Assembly: GCA_003165595.1 (NCBI GenBank)
Contig: PLWQ01000009.1
Location: 79,516-143,515 of the forward strand
DNA: 64,000 nucleotides
DNA from: Fibrobacterota bacterium
GTDB lineage: Bacteria > Fibrobacterota > Chitinivibrionia > Chitinivibrionales > FEN-1185
Direction of reading: 5' to 3'
The first letter of the stretch is position 1, and every line of letters starts with the position of its first letter. Shown here one piece after another: positions 16,562-25,479 of this stretch. The notes beneath the pieces are model-generated. The model was not told where the DNA came from and searched no databases. It was given only the letters and a program-made list of their open reading frames with translations. The position numbers were made by a program, and so were the translations under genes.

Positions 16562-18922
16562 ATGGAAAATAGAAACGATGAATTCCTGAAACGGCTCCGG
16601 GCGACATTCCGGATCGAGGCGGAGGAACACGTGCGTGCGATTTCGGCCGGTCTCATCGAACTGGAAAAGACCTCGGGGCCGGAAAGGCGCGCGCAGATAG
16701 TTGAAACCATCTTCCGCGAGACCCACAGCCTCAAGGGCGCGGCCCGTTCGGTGAGTTTGAATGACATCGAGTCAATCTGCCAGCCTATGGAGAGCATGTT
16801 TGCAGCGGTGAAGCGGCAGGAAATTGACTTGACCCGTCCGATGTATGATCTGTTTCACCAGGCGGCGGATGTTATCACGCAACTCGTCGCAGAAACGGGA
16901 GAAGAGAGTGCACCCGCATTCCGATCGCGCAGCCGGGACCTTGCCAGGCAGCTTAAGGAAATGTCCGAAGGAAACGCGGAAGTTGAAATGCCCCGAAGCA
17001 CAGCATTGAGGAATCCGGAATTTGCAACTCACCCCTCCTTACCTTACCCGGCTTCTCCTCTCTCAAAAGAGAGGGGACCTGCGGCGGGTGAGTCCGAGCC
17101 GAAGCACAGCTTAGAGGAACTAAACCCGTTGCCATTGATAAAACAGGATTTGCCGAAGCCGGGTTTTTTAGCGGAAACCGTAAGGATCCCAACGGCCAAG
17201 CTTGACCCGCTCCTTCTTCAGGCGGAAGAAATGATAACCGTCAAGACAGCCGCAACTCAGCGGGCAAAGGAATTGCAGGAAATCAATGCCGAGGTTGCTT
17301 CATGGAAGACCGAATCGGTCGGAGGTCGGGGCACTGGCGTCGGGGGCCAGGGTGCGGAATGGAACGAGTTTTTGGCCTGGAACGAAGGGCGACTCAATGC
17401 GATTCAAAGCCGGATATCAGCGGTGGCCCGCGCGGCCGAACAGGATCGGCGCGTCGCGGATCGTCTGGTGGATGAACACCTTGAGTCAATGAAAAGCGTT
17501 TTGATGCTACCGGTTGGCTCATTGGTTGAGGTGCTTCCCAAACTGGCCCGCGATCTTGCGCGCAGCCAGGGCAAAGAGGTGGAACTGACAGTCCAGGGAA
17601 CGGAGATTGAAATAGACAAGCGCATACTGGAGGAATTGAAAGACCCGCTTATCCACCTTGTTCGGAATTGCGTTGACCATGGCATTGCGAAGCCCGAGGA
17701 ACGAAAGGGGGAAGGCAAGCAATCCTGCGGGTCGATCAAAATAACCTTTACGGCAAAAGAAAATCGCAGGATGGAAATTTTGGTATCGGACGATGGTTCG
17801 GGGGTCGCTGTGGATAAAGTTCGGGCAGCGGCATCAAAGCTGGGATTATTGCCGTCGGATGCCGCAAAGCAGTTGTCGCCCCGGGACGCCTTGCAGCTCA
17901 TTTTCCGTTCAGGTGTATCAACCAGCCCAATTATTACGGACATTTCGGGACGCGGGCTTGGACTTGCCATTGTGCGAGAAAAAGTCGAGAAACTCAACGG
18001 TGTCGTGTCCGTGGAAAGTGCAATAGATACAGGTACTACATTCCGGCTTGTTGTACCCATGACGCTCGCCACGTTCAGGGGTGTTATTGTGCGGGCGGGC
18101 GAATGTGAGTTTGTAGTGCCTGCTATTAACATCGAGCGTGTTTTGCGGGTGCGCCAGGACGATATCAAGACCGTCGAAAACCGTGAAACAATCCGCCTGG
18201 ATGGCTCCTTGCTGCCACTGGCCCGCCTGCGCGATACTTTGGAATTGCCTGCCAGCAAAACCAGAACGGGAGCATCCGGATCTCCCGGACCCGCAGAAAG
18301 TACTCACATGCCTGTGATTGTCCTTTTCTCCAGCGAAAAACGGTTTGCTTTTCTTGTCGACGAAGTGTTGCAGGAGCAGGAAGTGCTGGTAAAAGGGATC
18401 GGCACGCAGTTGAAACGCGTTCGCAACATCGCGGGCGCTACAATTCTTGGAACAGGCAAGGTCGTGCCCGTGCTTAACGTAGCGGACCTGATGAAGTCGG
18501 CAGTTTTGACAGCCGCTGGTTCCCGGAAAGAAACGGCGGCCGGGCAAGCCCCGGCCGGTGCGGGAAGAATCCTTGTGGCCGAAGATTCCATTACATCGCG
18601 TGCCCTGCTCAAGAATATTCTGGAAACGGCCGGTTTTCGGGTGACGACCGCCGTTGACGGCGCGGACGCCCTGGCGCAGGTTCGCAGCGGCGAATTCGAC
18701 CTGGTGGTGTCTGATGTCGACATGCCGCGAATGAACGGTTTTGAGCTTACGGTAAAAATCCGGGCGGACAAAAAACTCGGCGAAATGCCGGTGGTTCTGG
18801 TGACCGCGCTCGAATCGCGCGAGGACAGGGAGCGCGGCATCGATGCAGGCGCGAATGCCTATATTGTCAAGAGCAGTTTTGATCAGAGCAATTTGCTGGA
18901 AGTTGTCCGAAGATTTCTTTGA
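16562..18922 (+). CDS. cheA: CheA histidine kinase fused to a receiver
   Basis: This 786-aa hybrid CheA has P1 (HPt) with H55 in RETHSLKGAARS, a long linker, P3 dimerisation helices (about 210-345), the P4 ATPase (HLVRNCVDHGI, DDGSGV, GRGLGLAIVREK), a P5 CheW-like domain (500-650) and a C-terminal receiver (665-786, phospho-Asp D718 in VVSDVDMPRMNG). No CheY-binding P2 domain is evident. Its linker contains two repeat-derived inserts (residues 156-178 and 251-267). The fused receiver probably acts as phosphate sink or internal output. It lies 120 bp after mcp and is followed by GGTCAGGG repeats and the S23 gene. Confidence 0.93.
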   Translation: MENRNDEFLKRLRATFRIEAEEHVRAISAGLIELEKTSGPERRAQIVETIFRETHSLKGAARSVSLNDIESICQPMESMFAAVKRQEIDLTRPMYDLFHQAADVITQLVAETGEESAPAFRSRSRDLARQLKEMSEGNAEVEMPRSTALRNPEFATHPSLPYPASPLSKERGPAAGESEPKHSLEELNPLPLIKQDLPKPGFLAETVRIPTAKLDPLLLQAEEMITVKTAATQRAKELQEINAEVASWKTESVGGRGTGVGGQGAEWNEFLAWNEGRLNAIQSRISAVARAAEQDRRVADRLVDEHLESMKSVLMLPVGSLVEVLPKLARDLARSQGKEVELTVQGTEIEIDKRILEELKDPLIHLVRNCVDHGIAKPEERKGEGKQSCGSIKITFTAKENRRMEILVSDDGSGVAVDKVRAAASKLGLLPSDAAKQLSPRDALQLIFRSGVSTSPIITDISGRGLGLAIVREKVEKLNGVVSVESAIDTGTTFRLVVPMTLATFRGVIVRAGECEFVVPAINIERVLRVRQDDIKTVENRETIRLDGSLLPLARLRDTLELPASKTRTGASGSPGPAESTHMPVIVLFSSEKRFAFLVDEVLQEQEVLVKGIGTQLKRVRNIAGATILGTGKVVPVLNVADLMKSAVLTAAGSRKETAAGQAPAGAGRILVAEDSITSRALLKNILETAGFRVTTAVDGADALAQVRSGEFDLVVSDVDMPRMNGFELTVKIRADKKLGEMPVVLVTALESREDRERGIDAGANAYIVKSSFDQSNLLEVVRRFL
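17027..17093. repeat. Palindromic repeat inserted in frame in the CheA linker
   Basis: Outer arms ACTCACCC (17027-17034) and GGGTGAGT (17086-17093) enclose an inner hairpin with arms of the CCTCTCTC/GAGAGGGG type around AAAA (near 17056-17077). It is translated as the proline/serine-rich CheA residues 156-178 and matches the intergenic CCCTCTCC repeat family. Confidence 0.6.
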
Positions 18923-19043
18923 AAGGGGTCAGGGAGCAGGGGTCAGGGAGCAGGGGTCAGAGGTCAGGGGTCAGAGGTCAGAGGTCAGAGGTCAGGGGTC
19001 AGTTGGAGGGATTTTAAGGGCCGACCCCTGACGCCTGATCCCT
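18923..19043. repeat. GGTCAGGG tandem array with inverted arm, left of the S23 gene
   Basis: At 18926-19000 units of GGTCAG(G/A)GG follow one another about ten times. After a 20-base spacer the reverse complement CCGACCCCTGACGCCTGATC follows (19021-19040). The transcript could fold into a long hairpin with several registers. The same design recurs on the other side of the S23 gene at 19452-19550. Confidence 0.75.
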
Positions 19044-19060
19044 AAAAAGAAAGGAAGAAA

Positions 19061-19444
19061 ATGAGTATAAAGAGTTATCGGGATTTGGAAGTATGGAAAA
19101 AAGCCATGGATTTAATCGTGGAATGTTACGGGATGACAGAGTGTTTTCCGAAAAAGGAAACCTTTGGACTTTCAAGTCAGTTACAGAGAGCCGCGGTTTC
19201 AATAGCAGCGAATATTTCAGAAGGCCATGCTCGCCAGCATACCAAGGAATTTCTCCAGAGTCTGTCAATATCATACGGTTCACTTGCTGAATTGGAAACC
19301 CATATACTTATTGCCGAAAGATTGCACTATACTGATAACCAGCATTCAATAAAACTCCTGGATAAGACAGCAGAAATAGGGCGGATGCTCAACGGCCTGC
19401 GCAGATCTTTGGAAAAAAGTCGGAATGAGGTGGAAAATGCCTAA
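19061..19444 (+). CDS. S23/IVP-type four-helix-bundle protein
   Basis: The 127-aa protein belongs to the four-helix-bundle family first described from 23S rRNA intervening sequences. Diagnostic segments are SYRDLEVWKKAMDL, FGLSSQLQRAAVSIAANISEG and the helix SYGSLAELETHILIAERL. Molecular function is unknown; relatives such as Avd of diversity-generating retroelements bind nucleic acid. It is not inside an rRNA here but between cheA and cheB, bracketed by GGTCAGGG palindromic repeats, with its stop overlapping cheB by 8 bases. That arrangement suggests a cassette inserted into the che operon. Confidence 0.85.
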   Translation: MSIKSYRDLEVWKKAMDLIVECYGMTECFPKKETFGLSSQLQRAAVSIAANISEGHARQHTKEFLQSLSISYGSLAELETHILIAERLHYTDNQHSIKLLDKTAEIGRMLNGLRRSLEKSRNEVENA

Positions 19445-20585
19445 TCAAATAACAGGGGTCAGGGATCAGGGGTCAGGGAACAGGGATAAGGAAACGAACC
19501 AGATTCCCGAACTCCGACCCCCGACCCCTGACACCCGGCCCCCGATCAAGGTCCTCATTGTCGAAGATTCGCCCGTGGCGCAGGAATTCCTGACCTATAT
19601 GCTTACGTCCGATCCGTCAATACAGGTTGTCGGCGTGGCGCATAATGGGGCCGAGGCCATTGAAGCTGTAAAGGTGAAACACCCCGACGTTGTAACCATG
19701 GATATCCACATGCCCGTCATGGACGGCTTCGAGGCGACCAGAAGGATCATGGAAACCGTTCCCACGCCGATCGTTATCGTAAGCGGAAGCACCGGGGCCG
19801 GCGAGGTGGGCGGAACTTTCCGCGCAATCGAGGCCGGCGCCCTGGCCGTTGTTCGCCGTCCGCCCGGCATCAAGCACGAAGAATTCGAGGCCGGTTCCAG
19901 GGAACTGATACAAACGGTAAAACTTATGTCCGAGGTGAGGGTGGTAAAACGCATCCCCAGAGTATTCAAAGTAGATGTGCCGGAGCGACCGGTTCTATCC
20001 CCGCCTTTGCAGAGGACTGCCGGAATACAGGCCATTGCCATTGGCGCGTCCACCGGCGGGCCTCCGGTGCTCAAAGATATCCTTTCGGGTCTGCCGCAAG
20101 GTTTTCCCGTTCCAGTGCTCATTGTCCAGCACATTGCGCAGGGCTTTGTAAAAGGTTTTGCGGAGTGGCTTTCCGGTGCGTCCCGCTTTCCGGTAAGCGT
20201 TGCATCGCAGGGCGAGCTTCTTGCGCCTGGACACGGTTATGTCGCCCCGGATGGTTTTCATATGGGATTAGGAAACGGGCCAACCATCGCGCTGAGCGAC
20301 CACGCGCCGGAAAACCACCTGCGGCCTTCGGTTTCATACCTTTTCCGGTCTGTCGCGCAGGTGTTGGGCCCGGCCGCGGTGGGCGTGCTGCTCACCGGCA
20401 TGGGCAGAGACGGGGCGGAGGAATTAAAGGTGATGAAAGAAAAGGGCGCTATCACTATTGCGCAGGATGAAGAAAGTTCCGTTGTGCACGGTATGCCGGG
20501 CGAGGCAATCAAGCTCGGCGCGGCAACGTACGTTCTTCCGCCCGAAGGCATTACAGCCTTGCTGGTGGAGCTGGTGAAAAAGTAG
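19437..20585 (+). CDS. cheB: CheB methylesterase response regulator
   Basis: The 382-aa enzyme has a receiver (37-160, phospho-Asp D89 in VVTMDIHMPVMDG) and a methylesterase/deamidase domain with S205 in IGASTGGPP, the VQHI histidine and Asp in LLTGMGRDG, the family catalytic triad. It removes methyl groups from the receptor. The ATG at 19437 overlaps the S23 gene. The first 36 residues (TGVRDQGSGNRDK, then RPPTPDTRPP) are translated from GGTCAGGG repeats and are not part of any CheB fold. Translation may really begin later, but no in-frame ATG occurs before the receiver. Confidence 0.9.
   Translation: MPNQITGVRDQGSGNRDKETNQIPELRPPTPDTRPPIKVLIVEDSPVAQEFLTYMLTSDPSIQVVGVAHNGAEAIEAVKVKHPDVVTMDIHMPVMDGFEATRRIMETVPTPIVIVSGSTGAGEVGGTFRAIEAGALAVVRRPPGIKHEEFEAGSRELIQTVKLMSEVRVVKRIPRVFKVDVPERPVLSPPLQRTAGIQAIAIGASTGGPPVLKDILSGLPQGFPVPVLIVQHIAQGFVKGFAEWLSGASRFPVSVASQGELLAPGHGYVAPDGFHMGLGNGPTIALSDHAPENHLRPSVSYLFRSVAQVLGPAAVGVLLTGMGRDGAEELKVMKEKGAITIAQDEESSVVHGMPGEAIKLGAATYVLPPEGITALLVELVKK
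19452..19550. repeat. GGTCAGGG repeat with inverted arm inside the cheB 5' end
   Basis: CAGGGGTCAGGGATCAGGGG begins near 19454, and the inverse arm CCGACCCCCGACCCCTGAC lies near 19515-19533. It mirrors the array at 18923-19043 and is translated as the CheB N-terminal extension. Confidence 0.7.
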
Positions 20586-20589
20586 GGAG

Positions 20590-20675
20590 AAGGGAACTCG
20601 AAAGTGGGAATGCGGAACTCGGAATAATATGTTAAGGGCTGAACCCTGGTACCTGGCCACTGAACAGATTAAATG
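20590..20675. repeat. Short direct repeats between cheB and the next regulator
   Basis: GGGAACTCG and GCGGAACTCGG recur within 30 bases, followed by CCCTGGTACCTGGCC. This resembles the dispersed simple repeats elsewhere in the che operon. No gene is seen in the gap. Confidence 0.4.
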
Positions 20676-20685
20676 AGAGGCTTTT

Positions 20686-21807
20686 ATGAACGCTGAAAAG
20701 AATATCCCCGAAGACACAAGAGAAATTCTCATCGTCGAGGACAGTCCCACGCAGGCCGAGGTATTGAAATACCTGTTGGAACAACATGGCTATTCGGTAT
20801 TGGCGGCGGGCAGCGGCAGGGAGGCCCTTTCGTTGCTTGATAAGCATAAACCGGCGCTGGTCATCAGCGACATTGTCATGCCGGAAATGGACGGCTACGA
20901 ATTATGCAGGCGAACAAAATCCGCCAACAGCAAGCAGGACATTCCGGTGATTCTGCTGACGTCGTTGTCCAATGCGGAGGATGTCCTTGACGGCCTGGAG
21001 TGCGGGGCGGACAATTTCATCACCAAGCCTTACAACGAAGAGTACCTGGTTGCGCACGTTGAACAGATCATTGCCAGCCGGAAACTCTTCAAAAATGAGC
21101 GCGTGCGCGTCGGGCTCGAAATCATGTTCGGCGGGAAAAGACGTTTTATAACTGCGGACCAGCAGCAGATGCTCACCTTGCTCATTTCCACGTATGAAGA
21201 AGCGGTGCGCAAAAACGCGGAGCTTGCCAAAACGCAGAATATGTATAAATTGCTGAACGAACGGCTGGAAGACATAGTCGAGGAACGGACCGCGGCGCTT
21301 ACCAACGAGGTCGCAGAGCGCAAGCAGGCCGAGGCCAAAGCCGAGGTGCTTGCAAGGTTCCCGTCCGAAAATCCCAATCCGGTTTTGCGTATTGCCCTGG
21401 ATGGTACCTTGCTCTACATCAACATGGCCGGCACGGACCAACTTGAGGAATGGAATTTGCATGAGGGCCGGAAAACCCCGTCATTCCTGCAGGAAGTCGT
21501 CACCGAAGCTATAACCAGGGGGTTAACTCAGGTGCTCGATCTCGAGTATTCCAAGCGTGTATACTCGTTCTTTATCACGCCGGTAGGCGCCTGCGGTTAT
21601 GCCAATCTTTACGGTCGTGACATCACCGACCGCAAGCGGGCCGAGGAGAAGATCAAAAGCCAACTGGACGAACTCCAACGCTGGCAAAACGCCCTGAACG
21701 GGCGTGAAGGCCGTGTGCTCGAAGTGAAGAAAGAGGTCAACGAACTCCTTGCCCGGCTTGGTGAACCGCCACGGTACTCAAGCGCGGCTGAGGAAAACGG
21801 GAAGTGA
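20686..21807 (+). CDS. Receiver-PAS response regulator
   Basis: The 373-aa protein has a full receiver (acidic residues near 18-19, phospho-Asp in VISDIVMPEMDG near residue 66, Lys in ITKPY), a helical/coiled-coil segment (145-220) and a PAS domain (about 225-325) ending in GRDITDRKRAEEKIK, then a C-terminal coiled coil. There is no DNA-binding or enzymatic output. The architecture resembles the N-terminal half of a hybrid kinase. The following multi-PAS kinase starts 22 bp after its stop, so the pair may act together. Confidence 0.85.
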   Translation: MNAEKNIPEDTREILIVEDSPTQAEVLKYLLEQHGYSVLAAGSGREALSLLDKHKPALVISDIVMPEMDGYELCRRTKSANSKQDIPVILLTSLSNAEDVLDGLECGADNFITKPYNEEYLVAHVEQIIASRKLFKNERVRVGLEIMFGGKRRFITADQQQMLTLLISTYEEAVRKNAELAKTQNMYKLLNERLEDIVEERTAALTNEVAERKQAEAKAEVLARFPSENPNPVLRIALDGTLLYINMAGTDQLEEWNLHEGRKTPSFLQEVVTEAITRGLTQVLDLEYSKRVYSFFITPVGACGYANLYGRDITDRKRAEEKIKSQLDELQRWQNALNGREGRVLEVKKEVNELLARLGEPPRYSSAAEENGK

Positions 21808-21829
21808 ATCGCTGAAAGGCATTTCTTGC

Positions 21830-24800
21830 ATGGAAACGAATAGAAATCGTCATCGTTTTCTGTTGTTGCCGGCGGCCCTGTTTCTGGTCCTTTTGGCAGG
21901 TATTGTCGCTGGTGCGTGGTATTACTATCAACTTCAGGAAACTCATTTTAAAGCAAAGGTGCAGGATGAACTTTCCGCAATTGCCAATCTTAAGATGGAT
22001 CAGATTGCGGCATGGAGAAATGAAAGGCTCGCGGACGCCGAACTTCTCTCCAAGGGCGGCTTGTTGACTTCGGAAATGGCGCCAAATGAAAAGATCCGCG
22101 ACAGGTTCCGCCGGATCGGTCCGCTGCTCGCTATTTACAAAAAGGATTTCGGGTATTATTCGCTGATGGTCACGGACATTGCGGGGCGGGTTATCGAAAA
22201 GATAGGAGACGCCTCCCATGCGCCGCCGTATGTGGACACGGCCGCCATTCTAAAAGTGGTTTCCGAAAAGAAGACGAAGATCGTGGATTTTTACCGGTGC
22301 CCCGCCTGCGGACGAATACACCTTGATGTGCTCGTTCCCGTTTTTGCAGGAGATACCGGGAGCGCCGTGGTCGGGGTCGCGGTTTTGCGCAGAGACCCGG
22401 AACAATTTTTGTTCCCGCTCATTCAGACTTGGCCGGTCCCGAGCAGGACATCGGAAACGCTGCTGTTCCGACAGGAAGGCGACAGCATCGCCTACCTCAA
22501 CGAGCTGCTGTACCGGAAAGGCGCCGCGTTGAAACTCCGGTTACCATTAAAAAGCAAGGACCTTCCTGCCGCGCAGGTCGCCCGCGGCAAAGAGGGTTTC
22601 CTGGAAGGAACGGATTACCGGGGCGTAAAGGTCTTTGCCGTGGGGCGGCATATACCGGATTCACCGTGGTATATCATTTCAAAAGTAGACAAAGAAGAAG
22701 TGCTTGCGCCGCTCCGTGCCGTGGGGAGGACCGTGTTGATCGTTGCAGGGCTCTTTGTGGCCATTCTCTGTTCCCTGCTAGTGATGTTGTGGTTGGCATA
22801 CGACCGTACAATGCTCTTGGCCCGGCACAAGGAAGAAATAGCGCGCGAACAGGCCGAAGAGGGGTTGCGTGAAAGTGAAGAAAAATTCCGGAACGTGTTT
22901 GACAACTCCTCCGTTGGAAAATCAATTACTTCCCTCGAAGGCCAGGTAAATGTCAATAGTGCCTTCTGCGAAATGTTGGGCTATACAAATGAAGAATTGG
23001 CGCAGCAAAATTGGCGGAACCTCTCTCATCCCGATGATATTGCATTGACACAGAGGAACCTCGATCAAGTACGGTCGGGGGAGAAGAAATCCGCCAGATT
23101 CATTACGAGATACTTGAAGAAGGACGGTTCAATTGTCTGGGCGGATGTGGGTGCGACATTGCAAAAAGACAAGGACGGTAAACCACTCTATTTCATCACG
23201 TCGGCGATAGACATCACCGAGCGCAAGCGGGCGGAAGATGCGATGCAGCAAGCAATCGGCAATGTCGAGGCATCGCGCCGAACGCTGCTGAGCGTCGTAG
23301 AGGACCAGAAGCGCACCCAAGATGAGTTGCGTCAGAGCGAGGAAAAATTCAGGAACGTATTTGATAACTCTTCAATCGCAAAATCAATCACCGCTCTCAA
23401 TGGTTCGATGAATGTGAATCAGGCCTTCTGCGACATGCTGGGCTACACAAAAGAGGAATTGGCGCGCCGGAATTGGCAGGCCGTAAGCCATCCGGATGAT
23501 TGTGAATTGACACAAAAGAATCTTGATCAGTTGCAGTCGGGTGAGAAGAAATCCTCCAGATTCATCAAGAGATACATCAAGAAGGACGGTTCAATTGTCT
23601 GGGCGGATGTGGGTACGACGTTGCAAAGGGATAAGAACGGCAGCCCGTTGTACTTCATCACATCGGTTATCGACATCACCGAGCGCAAGCGGGCGGAAGG
23701 CGCCTTGCAGCAGAGCGAAGCCAAGTACAGAAATCTCTTCGATAACGCGCAAATCGGTATGTTCCGAACAAAAATGGATGGTTCGGCCATCCTGGAAGTA
23801 AACCAGAACCTTTTGGATGTTTTCGGCTTTACCAGGGAAGAAATGCTCGCTTCGCCATCAACGATGCGCTGGGCGCACCCGGAGGAGCGGGAGGAGATGG
23901 CGCGCCGGTTGCGAGCCGATGGCGTCGTTACGAACCTCGAGGTTGGATTCCTCACGAAAGCGGGCGAGACAAGGAACTTCCTGATCTCGGTGAAACCCTA
24001 TATCGAGCAGGGAATCCTTGAGGGCTCCGGTATGGATGTCACCGACCGCAAAAAAGCGGAAGAAGCCCTGCAAGAGAGCGAAAAAAGACTTAGTGAAGCC
24101 CAGAAGATGGCTCAACTGGGTAATTGGAATTGGGACATTAAGACCGGCAACGTCGAATGGTCGGATGAAGTATACCATATCTTTCAACTCGATCCCAAAA
24201 AGTTCACGCCGCAAATCGATTCAATTCTGGAATTTTCGCCCTGGCCCGAAGACCACGAACGTGATAAGGAATTGATCCGGAAAGCGATGGAGAGTCGTGA
24301 AAAGGGCAATTATGAACAACGGTTTCTTCGGCCGGACAAGAGCATTGGATACTATCAATCGACCTTCCAGGGCAAATATGATAACGAAGGCAATCTTGTT
24401 TCAATTGTCGGGACGATACTTGATATCACCGATCGTAAACGGGCCGAAGACAAAATAAACCTGCTCAACAATGAACTTCTCCAGAAAAACACCGAACTCG
24501 AACAGCTCATCTACGTTGCATCCCATGATCTTCGCTCGCCGCTCGTTAATGTGCAGGGCTTCAGCAAGGAAATGGGGTTGCTTGCAAATGAACTCGTGGC
24601 GATCACGTCGCAGGCCGGCCTGCCCGACCGGCAGAAAACCAGGGTCTCCGATATAGCGACAAAAGAGTTCCCCGAAGCCCAGAGTTATGTTTCCGCAAGC
24701 GTCTTGAAAATGGACGGATTGCTCAAAGGCCTGCTCAAGCTCTCACGGCTCGGCCGCGCGGCTCTTGCCCTGCAAGAAATCGATATGGACGAAATGGTGT

Positions 24801-25216
24801 CCGGAGTCCTGAAAACATTGGAATTCCAGGTCCAGAAATGTGGCGCCCGCGTTGAAACCGGATCGCTCCCAGTCTGTACCGGCGATCCTGTGCAGGTGAA
24901 CCAGGTATTTACAAATCTCGTAGACAACGCGATCAAATATCTGGTCCCAGGCAGGCCGGGTTTCATCAGGATCACCGGAAAATCGGAAAACGGTATTTCC
25001 GAATATTGCGTTGAAGACAACGGCATCGGCATTGCTCCGGAGCACCAGTCAAGAGTATTCGAAATCTTTCACCGGCTAAACCCGCTTGCCAGCGAAGGAG
25101 AAGGGCTGGGGCTCACCATAGCAAAAAAGATTGTGTCGCGGCTGGGCGGCAGCGTAAGGGTGGAATCGGAAATTGACAAGGGGAGCAGGTTTTTCGTGAC
25201 GCTGCCGGGGGCGTGA
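21830..25216 (+). CDS. Membrane multi-PAS histidine kinase
   Basis: The 1128-aa kinase has TM1 (10-30), a periplasmic sensor (about 31-298) that includes a CPAC motif (157-160), TM2 (301-323), four PAS domains (about 350-470, 505-625, 630-745, 760-870), phosphoacceptor H899 in VASHDLRSPL and a GHKL ATPase (NLVDNAIKY, DNGIGI, GEGLGLTIAKK). PAS1 and PAS2 are nearly identical at DNA level (about 22870-23225 and 23335-23690), pointing to a recent duplication. The ATG at 21830 is chosen over an upstream Met because a signal-anchor begins there and AAAGG precedes it. Confidence 0.9.
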   Translation: METNRNRHRFLLLPAALFLVLLAGIVAGAWYYYQLQETHFKAKVQDELSAIANLKMDQIAAWRNERLADAELLSKGGLLTSEMAPNEKIRDRFRRIGPLLAIYKKDFGYYSLMVTDIAGRVIEKIGDASHAPPYVDTAAILKVVSEKKTKIVDFYRCPACGRIHLDVLVPVFAGDTGSAVVGVAVLRRDPEQFLFPLIQTWPVPSRTSETLLFRQEGDSIAYLNELLYRKGAALKLRLPLKSKDLPAAQVARGKEGFLEGTDYRGVKVFAVGRHIPDSPWYIISKVDKEEVLAPLRAVGRTVLIVAGLFVAILCSLLVMLWLAYDRTMLLARHKEEIAREQAEEGLRESEEKFRNVFDNSSVGKSITSLEGQVNVNSAFCEMLGYTNEELAQQNWRNLSHPDDIALTQRNLDQVRSGEKKSARFITRYLKKDGSIVWADVGATLQKDKDGKPLYFITSAIDITERKRAEDAMQQAIGNVEASRRTLLSVVEDQKRTQDELRQSEEKFRNVFDNSSIAKSITALNGSMNVNQAFCDMLGYTKEELARRNWQAVSHPDDCELTQKNLDQLQSGEKKSSRFIKRYIKKDGSIVWADVGTTLQRDKNGSPLYFITSVIDITERKRAEGALQQSEAKYRNLFDNAQIGMFRTKMDGSAILEVNQNLLDVFGFTREEMLASPSTMRWAHPEEREEMARRLRADGVVTNLEVGFLTKAGETRNFLISVKPYIEQGILEGSGMDVTDRKKAEEALQESEKRLSEAQKMAQLGNWNWDIKTGNVEWSDEVYHIFQLDPKKFTPQIDSILEFSPWPEDHERDKELIRKAMESREKGNYEQRFLRPDKSIGYYQSTFQGKYDNEGNLVSIVGTILDITDRKRAEDKINLLNNELLQKNTELEQLIYVASHDLRSPLVNVQGFSKEMGLLANELVAITSQAGLPDRQKTRVSDIATKEFPEAQSYVSASVLKMDGLLKGLLKLSRLGRAALALQEIDMDEMVSGVLKTLEFQVQKCGARVETGSLPVCTGDPVQVNQVFTNLVDNAIKYLVPGRPGFIRITGKSENGISEYCVEDNGIGIAPEHQSRVFEIFHRLNPLASEGEGLGLTIAKKIVSRLGGSVRVESEIDKGSRFFVTLPGA

Positions 25217-25479
25217 GAAATTAACAGGCAATTGATATGTTTCTTGGATCCGTTGTGACCTCTCCCCGGCCTTCGGCCACCCCTCTCCCACAGGGAGAGG
25301 GGTGGCACGCTGGAAGCGTGACGGGGTGAGGTCAAAAGAACAAGGGATTAATCGCGGCATTCCTATCCCCTCCATCTCCCTGAGGGAGCGCTACGGGATA
25401 AACGTTCCGGCGCCCCCTCAGGGGGTTAGGGGGGATTTAAAACAGTACTTTATTACCCATATTCCAGAAAGGTCTTCCC
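25217..25479. repeat. Repeat segment with strong hairpin
   Basis: CCACCCCTCTCCC (25277-25289), loop ACA, and its exact complement (25293-25305) form a 13-bp hairpin of the CCCTCTCC family. A second GC-rich stretch (CCCCCTCAGGGGG near 25419-25432) follows. No gene is seen. It lies between a kinase and its likely regulator. Confidence 0.7.

Noticed and set aside
18923-19005. CRISPR-like array of GGTCAGGG units
   Set aside because: Units are contiguous 8-10-mers without unique spacers, and no cas gene is present.
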